Positions 7,345-15,350 of a stretch of DNA of 23,571 nt are shown in pieces. Within the stretch, counting starts at the first letter, position 1. The number at the start of each line of letters is the position of its first letter. Source of the DNA: JAKAGZ01 sp964412105 (GTDB lineage: Bacteria; Bacteroidota; Ignavibacteria; Ignavibacteriales; Ignavibacteriaceae); NCBI GenBank assembly GCA_964412105.1, contig CAYPNM010000046.1, forward strand, positions 1 through 23,571. Direction: 5' to 3'. The notes under the pieces were generated by a model. It was not told the origin of the DNA and searched no databases. It worked only from the letters and a program-made list of their open reading frames with translations. Made by a program: the position numbers and the translations under genes.

Positions 7345-8625
7345 ATGGTTCAGGAATTTGAGAAAATATCCTCCGTACAGGGAGAACTGGAGCTGCCGGG
7401 CGATAAATCAATTTCGCATAGAGCGGTAATGTTTGCTTCGATGGCTGAGGGGGAATCAAGAATAATAAACCTTCCAAATTCCGAAGACGTTAAGTCCACA
7501 AAAGAATGTTTTGAAGCTTTGGGAGTCGAATTTGATGAAACTAAGGAAGGCCTGATTGTTAGAGGGAAAGGTGCAGGAAATTTTACGGAACCATTTAAAC
7601 CATTATATGCCGGGAATTCAGGAACAACAACCAGACTGATGAGCGGTTTTCTGATAGCGCAAAATTTTAAGTCTATCATTACTGGGGATTCATCGCTATC
7701 TCAGAGACCGATGAAAAGAGTGGTTACACCATTAACAGCAATGGGAGGAAGTATCACTTGCTCTAACAATGATACACTTCCAATTTTAATAAAGCCGGTT
7801 GAGAAAATTAATGCAATTGAATATAATCTCCCGGTTCCCAGCGCTCAAATCAAAAGTGCAGTATTAATAGCCGGATTGCACTCAAAAGGTATTACCAGCG
7901 TAATTGAAAAATTTCAATCAAGAAATCATACTGAAAAAATGCTGGATCTTAAAGTTGAGAAAACAGAAAAGGGAATCATAAGCTATTCATCTCAGGTAAA
8001 ATATCCGATTGCCAAAGAATATTTTATTCCTTCGGATATATCAACAGCGGCATTTTTTATCGTCTTAACTTTGCTTTCAAAAAATTCATCGCTCTTAATT
8101 AAAAATGTTTCTTTGAATGAAACAAGAACGGGTTACATAGAAGTCTTAAAAAAAATGGGTGCTGATATCTCCGTCGAAAATATGGGGGAAAAAGCAGGTG
8201 AAGAATTTGGTGATGTTTTTGTAAAATACAGCAGTCTGACAAACGTCTCAATACCCGATGAAATTATTCCTAATATAATTGATGAAATTCCAATTCTTGC
8301 TGTGGCAGGAATATTTGCCGATGGAAATTTTGAAATAAGAAATGTTTCAGAACTGCGTAAAAAAGAAACCGATAGAATTAAGGCAGTTTGTGAAAACCTA
8401 AAATTGTTGCAATTAAATGTTGAAGAATTCCAGGATGGATTTTGCGTTTCAGGTCCGTCAAATGACGTTAAGCCAGAATTTCAGAGTTATGGGGATCACA
8501 GAATAGCAATGGCTTTTGGAATATTGGCAATGCTGTTGCCGCACGGGGGAAAAATAAAGGGTTTTGAATGTGTAAAGATATCTAACCCACGATTTTTGCA
8601 GCAAGTAAAAAAGGTGATCAAATAA
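7345..8625 (+). CDS. aroA: AroA: 3-phosphoshikimate 1-carboxyvinyltransferase (EPSP synthase)
   Basis: This enzyme joins PEP and shikimate-3-phosphate in the shikimate pathway of aromatic amino acid synthesis and is the target of glyphosate. It has 426 residues, which is normal. Diagnostic motifs are LPGDKSISHRA (Lys21, Ser22, Arg26), NSGTTTRLMSG, SQRPMKRV, PSAQIKSAVLIAGL, RKKETDRI and YGDHRIAMAFG. It begins 2 nt after the trmH stop and is the last gene of the plus-strand run. A strong hairpin lies just downstream. No other shikimate gene is in the window. Confidence 0.97.
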   Translation: MVQEFEKISSVQGELELPGDKSISHRAVMFASMAEGESRIINLPNSEDVKSTKECFEALGVEFDETKEGLIVRGKGAGNFTEPFKPLYAGNSGTTTRLMSGFLIAQNFKSIITGDSSLSQRPMKRVVTPLTAMGGSITCSNNDTLPILIKPVEKINAIEYNLPVPSAQIKSAVLIAGLHSKGITSVIEKFQSRNHTEKMLDLKVEKTEKGIISYSSQVKYPIAKEYFIPSDISTAAFFIVLTLLSKNSSLLIKNVSLNETRTGYIEVLKKMGADISVENMGEKAGEEFGDVFVKYSSLTNVSIPDEIIPNIIDEIPILAVAGIFADGNFEIRNVSELRKKETDRIKAVCENLKLLQLNVEEFQDGFCVSGPSNDVKPEFQSYGDHRIAMAFGILAMLLPHGGKIKGFECVKISNPRFLQQVKKVIK

Positions 8626-8632
8626 GAGAAAG

Positions 8633-8689
8633 TATTCGTGTTAATAAGCGACGTTGAACGTCACTCCTCCCAGCGGATTAACACGAATA
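8633..8689. terminator. Hairpin with perfect 13-bp arms between aroA and bshC
   Basis: The arms TATTCGTGTTAAT (8633-8645) and ATTAACACGAATA (8677-8689) are exact reverse complements. Inside the 31-nt loop region is a second small palindrome, GACGTTGAACGTC. The element fills the gap between the convergent aroA and bshC genes and probably ends transcription from both sides. There is no clear U tract, so it may instead be a dispersed palindromic repeat. Confidence 0.65.
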
Positions 8690-8693
8690 TCTT

Positions 8694-10319
8694 TCAAATT
8701 GAAATAACCTGATGCTCAAATTTATTGATTGCTAATTCCTCAAAAATCTTATCCAGTATTTCGTAGCCATATTTATTAACAAAGTAAACAAAATTCAATT
8801 CACGTTCCTGCAAACTGCCATTCGGGAATAAAGTCGAGGAAAGTTTGTCAATTTGTCTTAAAGTAGTTTCGTGCTTTTTCTTTTGAGAGTCAATAGCTTT
8901 GCCTTTTAATTCATCAAGATAATTCATGATTCTTTGTCTGTATTTTGTGCTAGCATCGCTAATTGTTTTATCAAATTCAAATAGTTTCTCTTTTAATTGA
9001 TCAAGAACAAGGTCAATTTTTTCTGTTGCATCGTTGAATATATCATCAACTGTGACATCACCTAATGATGCTAAAACGGATTGCTTCAAAGCTTCGGGTT
9101 CCCAGAATGCCTGGTTTATGGAAAGATTGTACTTATCAATTATTGAACCGATATTCTTTTCCATAAGAGTGGCGGATGAACGCGGGTATATTATAGGAGA
9201 ATGAACATTGAAAAAGTCATAAAGCGGAAGTACCTGTGCAAAATAGGCAACTTCGCTGGGACCGCCGACATAAAATGCTGTTGGAAGAACATAATCCTGA
9301 CAGACAGGTCGGAGCAAAACATTTGGACTGAAATTTTCAGGTTCTGTTTCGATAAGGTTTATTAGTTCATCATAAGAAAAGCGTTTTCTTCTTTTATGCA
9401 GTCTGAATTCATTATCAACCGGATCCAGTAAAAATCGCCCGCCATCAGTACTGTAAAATAAATTCACCGGGCGCACTTTAACCTGTGCGTGATACAAATC
9501 CTCAAGCTCTGCACTTACTCCAACCATTGTTTCTGTATGTTTTCGGAAATTTGTCAATTCATCCCGGAATATTGGTCTCATCATTTCTTTTATACTTTTA
9601 TCCTGAGGATCAAATAAGATTAAACCATATTTGTCGAACAACCAGAAAAGCAATTCTTTGAATGAATCCTTAAGTGATTTGCCGGGAGAATAAAATGTTT
9701 TTAATCTGGCAAAAAGACCTGAAGTAAACTCAGTATTTCTAATACTATGTTTTATTTCATCCAGAAAGATATTAATAGAATCGTCAATTTTAATAAATCC
9801 GACACTGCTTCTGTCTTCATCTTCAGAAGTCTCTATTCCGTAATTAAATACCTGGGAATCATTTTTATCGTTAATAAGATTAACGTGCCTGATTTCATTA
9901 AAATCGTGATCATCCCCCTCAAGCCAGAAAACAGGAACGAAGTTAAAATTGTCGTATCTTTCGGAAAGATAAGTGCTGAGCTTTATAGCTGTAATAATTT
10001 TATAAAAAGTATAAAGCGGCCCGCCAAGCATTCCAAGCTGTTGTCCTGTAACAACAGTAAGTGTTTTTTTTGATTTAAGCAGATCAATGTTGCTGATGGT
10101 TTTTGCGGACGGTGTATAATTATCGTATTGAGATTTTATTATATCAACTAGATTATTTCTATTTGTACTGTTTGCTTCGGAAACTACCTTAAATGTATTC
10201 AGGAATTCATCTTTATTTCTAAAGTTGGTTTTAAAAAACCTGCCAACATTTTCAAATTCATAAAGATAATCCAGATAAATATTCTCATGACCCGGAATAT
10301 CACTGAAATTAACAAACAT
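8694..10319 (-). CDS. bshC: BshC: bacillithiol biosynthesis cysteine-adding enzyme
   Basis: BshC adds cysteine to GlcN-malate in the last step of bacillithiol synthesis, the low-molecular-weight thiol that replaces glutathione in some bacteria. The 541-residue length is typical. Family signatures are TVVTGQQLGMLGGPLYTFYK (nucleotide-binding-like), FVPVFWLEGDDHDFNEI (the most diagnostic block) and RPVCQDYVLPTAFYVGGPSEVAYF. The region near residues 430-500 is rich in charged residues and fits the coiled-coil segment of the family. bshA and bshB are not in this window, so the pathway must be completed elsewhere. The gene is divergent from the radical SAM gene, with 177 nt between the starts. N-methyl-bacillithiol is known in Chlorobiaceae; whether it applies here cannot be told. 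Confidence 0.95.
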   Translation of the reverse strand: MFVNFSDIPGHENIYLDYLYEFENVGRFFKTNFRNKDEFLNTFKVVSEANSTNRNNLVDIIKSQYDNYTPSAKTISNIDLLKSKKTLTVVTGQQLGMLGGPLYTFYKIITAIKLSTYLSERYDNFNFVPVFWLEGDDHDFNEIRHVNLINDKNDSQVFNYGIETSEDEDRSSVGFIKIDDSINIFLDEIKHSIRNTEFTSGLFARLKTFYSPGKSLKDSFKELLFWLFDKYGLILFDPQDKSIKEMMRPIFRDELTNFRKHTETMVGVSAELEDLYHAQVKVRPVNLFYSTDGGRFLLDPVDNEFRLHKRRKRFSYDELINLIETEPENFSPNVLLRPVCQDYVLPTAFYVGGPSEVAYFAQVLPLYDFFNVHSPIIYPRSSATLMEKNIGSIIDKYNLSINQAFWEPEALKQSVLASLGDVTVDDIFNDATEKIDLVLDQLKEKLFEFDKTISDASTKYRQRIMNYLDELKGKAIDSQKKKHETTLRQIDKLSSTLFPNGSLQERELNFVYFVNKYGYEILDKIFEELAINKFEHQVISI

Positions 10320-10496
10320 CTGGTCTCCGAAATGGTGGTAATTTTAGGAATAAAAGTAAGTAAAAGTAGTTTTCTTAACAATAATAATCCAATTTATAAC
10401 TTTATTTGATCATTTGGAAGAAAAAGGCCTTTGTCTTTCAGATATGAAAATTATTAAGTATTTTCTCAAATAAAACAGCGGAAATATTGCCGGATA

Positions 10497-11513
10497 ATGG
10501 AAATAAACCTTCTTAAATATTTTAAAATTAAGCGATTTGTGAATGTTATCAAGGTATTATCTTCCTTTAGTCTTTCAAGGATATACAGAAAGCCAATTGT
10601 CTGGGGAATGCCGATTTCCTATTCCATAGAACCGACAAATCACTGTAATCTTAAGTGCCCGGAATGTCCCTCTGGTTTGGGAACGCTTACCCGCCCGCTT
10701 GGTCTGCTTAATTTGGAAGATTTTAAGGACTGGATCGATCAGATTAAAAGCACAGGATTTTATGTGCAATTGTTTTTCCAGGGTGAGCCTTACATTAATA
10801 AAAATCTTCCTGAAATGATAAAGTATGCACAATCCCAAAATATTTATGTAAGCATAAGTACAAATGGTCATTTTGTAAATGAAAAGAATGTTGATCTGGT
10901 TGTAAATAATGCACCGGATAAGTTAATATTTTCAGTCGATGGACTTGATGAAAGAAGCTATCAACAATACAGGGTTGGTGGTACATTTGAACAGGCTGAC
11001 AAAGGATTGAGAGCTTTGATAAACAGACGAAATGAACTTGGCCTGAAAAAACCTTTCGTTGAATTTCAGTTTATTGTGATGAAGCATAACGAAAATCAGC
11101 TTGATGATGTTGTAAGATACGGAAATGATGTTGGTGTGGATAAGGTTGTTTTTAAAACGATGCAGATATCCTCTTATGAAAATGCTTTGAAATTTCTTCC
11201 TTCTAATAAAAAATTCAGAAGGTATATTGTTGAAGACGGGACCTACAGAATAAAGAACGGTTTGAAGAACCATTGTTTTGCTTTGTGGAGAACTTCAGTA
11301 ATTACTTGGGATGGAAATGTTGTTCCATGCTGTTTTGATAAAGACGCCGAATTTAAACTTGGCTTATTGAACGGCAGAACATTTAAGGAGATCTGGAATT
11401 CCGATGAGTATTATAAATTCAGAAAAGGCGTCCTTGATAACAGGTCCGGACTAAGTATGTGTACTAACTGCACTGAAGGATTAAAAGTTAATATCCTGGA
11501 AATTGAGCAATAA
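10497..11513 (+). CDS. Radical SAM / SPASM-domain protein
   Basis: This 338-residue radical SAM enzyme has the CxxxCxxC cluster motif at Cys50, Cys54 and Cys57 (NHCNLKCPEC) and the SAM-contacting segment QGEPYINKNL near 95-104. The C-terminal SPASM-type region carries Cys260, Cys278/279, Cys322 and Cys325 (VVPCCFDKD and MCTNC), enough for one auxiliary iron-sulfur cluster. SPASM proteins modify peptides or act on small molecules and lipids; no precursor-peptide gene is visible nearby. The next gene starts 14 nt after the stop and encodes a flippase-like membrane protein, followed by a glycosyltransferase. Envelope or lipid-linked chemistry is therefore more likely than peptide maturation, but this is inference. 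The basic N-terminal segment (1-35) may bind membrane. Confidence 0.88.
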   Translation: MEINLLKYFKIKRFVNVIKVLSSFSLSRIYRKPIVWGMPISYSIEPTNHCNLKCPECPSGLGTLTRPLGLLNLEDFKDWIDQIKSTGFYVQLFFQGEPYINKNLPEMIKYAQSQNIYVSISTNGHFVNEKNVDLVVNNAPDKLIFSVDGLDERSYQQYRVGGTFEQADKGLRALINRRNELGLKKPFVEFQFIVMKHNENQLDDVVRYGNDVGVDKVVFKTMQISSYENALKFLPSNKKFRRYIVEDGTYRIKNGLKNHCFALWRTSVITWDGNVVPCCFDKDAEFKLGLLNGRTFKEIWNSDEYYKFRKGVLDNRSGLSMCTNCTEGLKVNILEIEQ

Positions 11514-11527
11514 TATAATTTATTAAC

Positions 11528-12514
11528 ATGAACCGGATCAAAGAATATATTATTGATAATCCTCTTCTAATCAGATACAAATCCAAATTAATCATCGCTG
11601 CAAAAATAATAATTGCAGCAGGTTTGCTGATATATCTTATAAATCAGGTTAATCCGAATGAGATCATTAATGCGATTAAAGATGCTGATATATTGTTCAT
11701 TCTAGCTGCATTGCTTTTATTGGTACTGAATATTTATCTGCAATACTGGAAATGGAGAGTTGTCTGTACAAGCGTGCTCGGAATAAATAATAAAAAAAGG
11801 GTTCTTACATCTCTATTTTATGGTTTTTCTGCCGGTTCATTTACACCCGGGAGAATAGGTGAATATTTCGGCAGAACAATATCATTCCAAGATAAACCGG
11901 TATCCGATGTTGCTGTGGCAACATTACTTGATAAAACAATACCGCTGTTGGTTATAACATTTATTGGGGCATTGTCTTCAATTTTATTTTTACATTTTTA
12001 TTACTCTGTAACTTTCTTCATTACGGTTTCACTTTTCATTTTTGTCTTTGTGTTGTCCTATATTTTTCTGTTTCTCGTATTTAATCCGTCAATCTGGAAA
12101 AATCTGATTATAAATAAAATTAAAAGCTCTAAGAGACTCATTTTCTTAGTCGAGAAATTATCTGCGATAAAAAAAATAGATAAAATTACAGTCTATAAAA
12201 TAACTGCGATATCTGTTCTGTTTTTTATTTGTATACTTTTGCAATACGTTTTGCTTGTATCTGCATTTTCACATCACTTTGATTTTGTAAATTATTTGTG
12301 GGTAGGTATCTTGATATTTTTTGCTAAATCGGTATTCCCACCGGTTTCAATTGGTGATCTTGGAATTCGCGAGGGGGCATCTGTTTTTTTTATCTCTTTT
12401 ATTGGAGAAAACGGTTCAATAGGTTTTAACGCATCAATTTTTATATTTTTGATAAACATTCTTATCCCCGCAGTGATAGGGATGTTTTTATTATTTCAGA
12501 AAAACGATGACTGA
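11528..12514 (+). CDS. Flippase-like membrane protein (LPG synthase transmembrane / UPF0104 family)
   Basis: This integral membrane protein of 328 residues has about eight hydrophobic segments, from near residues 21-38 to the C-terminus. The family marks FTPGRIGEYFGRT (about 111-123) and PVSIGDLGIREGA (in the last quarter) match the lysylphosphatidylglycerol synthase/flippase-like domain, also called AglD2/GtrA-flippase-like or UPF0104. The aminoacyl-transferase half of MprF is absent, so it should not be called a lysyl-PG synthase. Stand-alone members often sit with glycosyltransferases, and the following gene, which overlaps it by 8 nt, is one. A role in moving or displaying a lipid-linked product is inferred. 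Base composition is like that of its neighbours. Confidence 0.85.
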   Translation: MNRIKEYIIDNPLLIRYKSKLIIAAKIIIAAGLLIYLINQVNPNEIINAIKDADILFILAALLLLVLNIYLQYWKWRVVCTSVLGINNKKRVLTSLFYGFSAGSFTPGRIGEYFGRTISFQDKPVSDVAVATLLDKTIPLLVITFIGALSSILFLHFYYSVTFFITVSLFIFVFVLSYIFLFLVFNPSIWKNLIINKIKSSKRLIFLVEKLSAIKKIDKITVYKITAISVLFFICILLQYVLLVSAFSHHFDFVNYLWVGILIFFAKSVFPPVSIGDLGIREGASVFFISFIGENGSIGFNASIFIFLINILIPAVIGMFLLFQKNDD

Positions 12515-13643
12515 AATAATCCTTTTACTGGTATTTTCATTTCTTTTAATATTTTACACCTTTTTTTTAATAAGCATTTATAGTGGTCTGCGGAAATTGG
12601 AGAAATCAGATGAGGACAAGATTATTCCCGAATTTGTTTCAATAATAATTCCGTTCAGAAATGAAAGAGAAAATCTTCCGGCAAACCTTAAATCCCTTGA
12701 ATCTCAGGATTATCCCAAAAACAATTATGAAGTTATCTATGTAAATGATTCTTCAACGGACGACTCGGTTGAAATATTGACTAATAAAATTAAGACTGAA
12801 AATATTAAAGTTATTTCAGTGCCCGAAACATATATCCCAAATGCTCATAAGAAAAGAGCAATCAGATATGGAATTGAGAATGCTAAAGGCAAAATAATTA
12901 TTACCAGTGATGCAGACTGTAATTATAATAATAATTGGCTTAGGACTTTGCTTAAATATATGGATGATAAAACAGCCTTTATTTCAGGTCCCGTTGAATT
13001 TGAAGATAATGGAAATATCTTTGGAGCAATACAGAAATTAGAATTTGCAGGACTTGTAATTGTAGGTGCCGGGTTAATTGGAATAAACAGGCCTACTATT
13101 TGCAACGCAGCGAATATAGCATATCGAAGAAAAGTATTTGATGAAGTTAATGGCTTTTACGATCAGTTTGGATTGTCTTCCGGTGATGATGAATTACTTA
13201 TGCAAAAAATATGGAAAGAAACTAATTACAAAATAAAATTTTGTCCTGAAAAAAGTGCCATTGTAAAAACAGCCCCTAACAAAACCTTAACTGAGTTTTA
13301 CCAACAGAGGAAAAGATGGGCAAGTAAAGGATTATTCTATAAGAACAAATTATTAGTTCTGAAATTAATACTTATTTATCTTTTTTATTTAAGTCTGCCG
13401 ATTCAGCTGATACTCGGAATTATTAAGTCACCGGTATATTTCATAACTCTGGCAGCAGGCCTGATTTTAAAGATATTGGTTGAATTTTTGGTGCTTAAAT
13501 GTGGGATAATTCTTCTATTCGAAAGAAAAATTTTAAGAAAATTCCTGCCTGCTCAAATATTGCAAATCCCTTATATCATAGTAGCGGGATTTGCGGGCAC
13601 ATTTGGAAATTTTATTTGGAAAGAGAGAAAGGTGTCCAGATAA
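12507..13643 (+). CDS. Membrane glycosyltransferase, family 2 (GT-A)
   Basis: This 378-residue enzyme has an N-terminal membrane helix (about 3-25) and a GT-A domain: VSIIIPFRNERENL (about 44-57), VNDSS with Asp81, and the DxD metal site Asp135-Ala-Asp137 (TSDADC). A GDDE acidic catalytic-type motif lies at 226-229, and QQRKRW at 266-271 is the Q/RxxRW motif of membrane-associated, often processive, GT2 enzymes. Two to three hydrophobic segments follow from residue 285 on. The acceptor and sugar cannot be named. Translation is coupled to the flippase-like gene by an 8-nt overlap, so the three genes from 10497 look like one operon. Confidence 0.9.
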   Translation: MTEIILLLVFSFLLIFYTFFLISIYSGLRKLEKSDEDKIIPEFVSIIIPFRNERENLPANLKSLESQDYPKNNYEVIYVNDSSTDDSVEILTNKIKTENIKVISVPETYIPNAHKKRAIRYGIENAKGKIIITSDADCNYNNNWLRTLLKYMDDKTAFISGPVEFEDNGNIFGAIQKLEFAGLVIVGAGLIGINRPTICNAANIAYRRKVFDEVNGFYDQFGLSSGDDELLMQKIWKETNYKIKFCPEKSAIVKTAPNKTLTEFYQQRKRWASKGLFYKNKLLVLKLILIYLFYLSLPIQLILGIIKSPVYFITLAAGLILKILVEFLVLKCGIILLFERKILRKFLPAQILQIPYIIVAGFAGTFGNFIWKERKVSR

Positions 13644-13653
13644 GCCCTGTAAG

Positions 13654-13694
13654 GTGTACAAAATAAAATTGATTTCGTTCATTAAAATGTACAC
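13654..13694. promoter_or_regulatory. Widely spaced inverted repeat GTGTACA / TGTACAC upstream of DUF6600 gene
   Basis: GTGTACA (13654-13660) and TGTACAC (13688-13694) are exact reverse complements separated by 27 nt, so the two TGTACA cores sit 33 bp apart, about three helical turns. They lie just after the glycosyltransferase stop and 100-140 nt before the DUF6600 start. A pair of regulator half-sites is possible; chance is also possible. Confidence 0.3.
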
Positions 13695-13794
13695 TATTTG
13701 AGATAATTCTTTAGTTTTTGGGCCATTTCTTAACATTCAGGCTGGCATAAACATTGGTTTACTATTACTGTAATAAAAAGCAGTGAGGTACGAA

Positions 13795-15066
13795 ATGAAA
13801 CGCATACTAATATTTCTGACTATGATATTCATAATTTTATTTGCTAACAATAAAATAAATGCAAAAACCAATGCTGATATAGGTGGAGGGGTTTATTTTT
13901 ATTCATCCCTGGCTCCATATGGAAACTGGATTCAGATTAATGGGGGAATTACCGTCTGGCAGCCGGCGCGTGTAAACAGCACTTGGCAGCCTTATACGGA
14001 TGGCTACTGGATATGGACGAATGATGGGTGGTACTGGGAGTCTTATGAGCCTTACGGATACATAACATATCATTATGGAAGATGGTATTATGACAATTAT
14101 TATGGATGGATCTGGGTTCCCGATAATCAATGGGCGCCTGCATGGGTAGAATGGAGATACGATAATGATTATATTGGATGGGCACCCCTGCCGCCGTATG
14201 CTAGTTTTTCTGCCAGCTTTGGTATTAACTTTTCTCTAAATTTTTTCACGCCGTATAGTCATTGGCATTTCGTGAGATACAGGCATTTTTGTGATCCTTA
14301 TTCGTACAGGTATTACATACCCTCGCGCGATGTATACAGGTTTTATAATAGGACCAGATATAGAACCAATTATGGCTATTCTAATGGGCGGGTAATAAAT
14401 CGTGGCGTTGATATAGATTATGTAAGGAAAAGAAGCGGACAAAATATACGTGAACGAATGATCGAACGAGTTAATGATCCCGGTCAGTTAAGAAATGGTG
14501 GCAGAAGAAATTCCGATAGAGTAAGATCTTATTTCGTTGAAAGAGACAAACTGAATCGTGAAAGTTTTGATGCAAGGAATATTCAGAGATCGGATAGAAG
14601 AAGTAGTCTGGACCTTTCTAAAATAGGAATAGATAATCGTAATTCAGCAGAGAGAAATCGCCAGGCAGGAAGTGAGAATAGAATATTTAATCGTGAAACA
14701 GATCTTAACAGAAGGCCTGTGGATAACGGAAATGTTCGTTCCAATCAACAGGAAAGAAAGGTTATAAGAGAAAGAAATGCAAACCCTAATTTGAATCGAG
14801 AACGAACAATTCAAAGGAACAGAAATGACAATCCCGTTTTGAGACAGGAAAGAAAGGTTATAAGAGAAAAAAATGCAAATCCTAATTTGAACCGAGAACG
14901 AACAATTCAAAGAAACAGAAATGACAATCCTGTTTTGAGACAGGAAAGAAAAATTCAGAAAAATGAAACTGGAAGAAATTCCAGACAGATTCAAAGAAGC
15001 AGAGATAACCGTCAAAATGAAAGAAGCCGGGATGTAAGTAAGGATAGAGGTAAAAGGGGAAGATAA
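13795..15066 (+). CDS. Secreted DUF6600-type protein with Arg/Asn-rich repeat tail
   Basis: This 423-residue exported protein has a signal peptide ending near INAKT. A Trp/Tyr/Gly-rich domain follows (about 30-140) with repeated motifs of the kind LAPYGNW, WQPYTDGYWIW, GWYWESYEPYG, WYYDNYYGWIW and PAWVEWRY, ending in IGWAPLPP. This matches DUF6600 proteins; their function is unknown. From about residue 200 on, the sequence turns low-complexity, very rich in Arg, Asn, Glu and Gln, and contains a 32-residue tandem repeat. The strongly basic tail could bind acidic polymers or nucleic acid outside the cell. A GTG at 13783 is in frame, but it is part of GTGAGG, the likely ribosome binding site for the ATG at 13795, so the ATG is chosen. 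A clear terminator follows. Confidence 0.85.
   Translation: MKRILIFLTMIFIILFANNKINAKTNADIGGGVYFYSSLAPYGNWIQINGGITVWQPARVNSTWQPYTDGYWIWTNDGWYWESYEPYGYITYHYGRWYYDNYYGWIWVPDNQWAPAWVEWRYDNDYIGWAPLPPYASFSASFGINFSLNFFTPYSHWHFVRYRHFCDPYSYRYYIPSRDVYRFYNRTRYRTNYGYSNGRVINRGVDIDYVRKRSGQNIRERMIERVNDPGQLRNGGRRNSDRVRSYFVERDKLNRESFDARNIQRSDRRSSLDLSKIGIDNRNSAERNRQAGSENRIFNRETDLNRRPVDNGNVRSNQQERKVIRERNANPNLNRERTIQRNRNDNPVLRQERKVIREKNANPNLNRERTIQRNRNDNPVLRQERKIQKNETGRNSRQIQRSRDNRQNERSRDVSKDRGKRGR
14749..14951 (+). repeat. In-frame 96-bp tandem repeat (two copies plus 11 bp)
   Basis: The unit at 14749-14844 is repeated at 14845-14940, and the first 11 bp recur at 14941-14951. By eye the copies differ at five of 96 positions, four of them silent and one Arg-to-Lys. 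Each unit encodes 32 residues beginning QERKVIRE and ending NPVLR. The repeat sits in the basic tail of the DUF6600 protein and keeps the frame. Confidence 0.95.
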
Positions 15067-15098
15067 GTTTCACCTATTTAATGAATCCTCCTAATAAT

Positions 15099-15124
15099 TG
15101 CGGCATCAGTTTAATGATGCCGCA
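15099..15124 (+). terminator. Rho-independent terminator after the DUF6600 gene
   Basis: A perfect 10-bp stem, TGCGGCATCA / TGATGCCGCA, surrounds the loop GTTTAA and is followed by TTTCTATTTA. It lies 33 nt after the stop codon. Confidence 0.85.
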
Positions 15125-15273
15125 TTTCTATTTATCGAGAAAAAATGACCCTCCCACACTACTAGAAACATTCAAATTCCTTCTATTTTTTTATAAGATA
15201 AGGATGATTCCGGACAATGCGTCGCTTTTAACAAAACGGTGATTCAAAAAATCTTTATTTTAGTATTATAATT

Positions 15274-15303
15274 AATAGCAAATTTGTACGACACTTTGCT
15301 ATT
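15274..15303. promoter_or_regulatory. Inverted repeat (operator-like) upstream of maeB
   Basis: AATAGCAAA (15274-15282) and TTTGCTATT (15295-15303) are exact 9-bp reverse complements with a 12-bp spacer. Their centres are 21 bp apart, two helical turns, as expected for a dimeric regulator. The element ends 47 nt before the maeB ATG and overlaps AT-rich sequence suitable for a promoter. The binding protein is unknown. Confidence 0.45.
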
Positions 15304-15337
15304 TATAAACTAATTGCGAAATATTATCTGTTTTCTT

Positions 15338-15345
15338 AAGAGGAG
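15338..15345 (+). promoter_or_regulatory. Strong ribosome binding site of maeB
   Basis: AAGAGGAG lies 5 nt before the ATG at 15351. It is the clearest Shine-Dalgarno sequence in the window; most neighbouring genes have weak ones or none, which suggests high translation of maeB. Confidence 0.8.
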
Positions 15346-15350
15346 AAAAA

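Noticed and set aside
10423..10432. AAAGGCCTTT palindrome in the bshC/radical SAM divergent region as an operator
   Set aside because: A single 10-bp palindrome with no repeat or promoter context is not enough.
13744..13757. Sigma-54-like promoter (GG, ten bases, GG) before the DUF6600 gene
   Set aside because: The spacing is right (TGGCAT...TTGG), but the -12 element needs GC and has GG, and no enhancer-binding site or activator gene is visible.
14644..15073. Minus-strand ORFs opposite the repeat tail of the DUF6600 gene
   Set aside because: They are antisense mirrors of a low-complexity, repeat-bearing coding region, with no start context or family.
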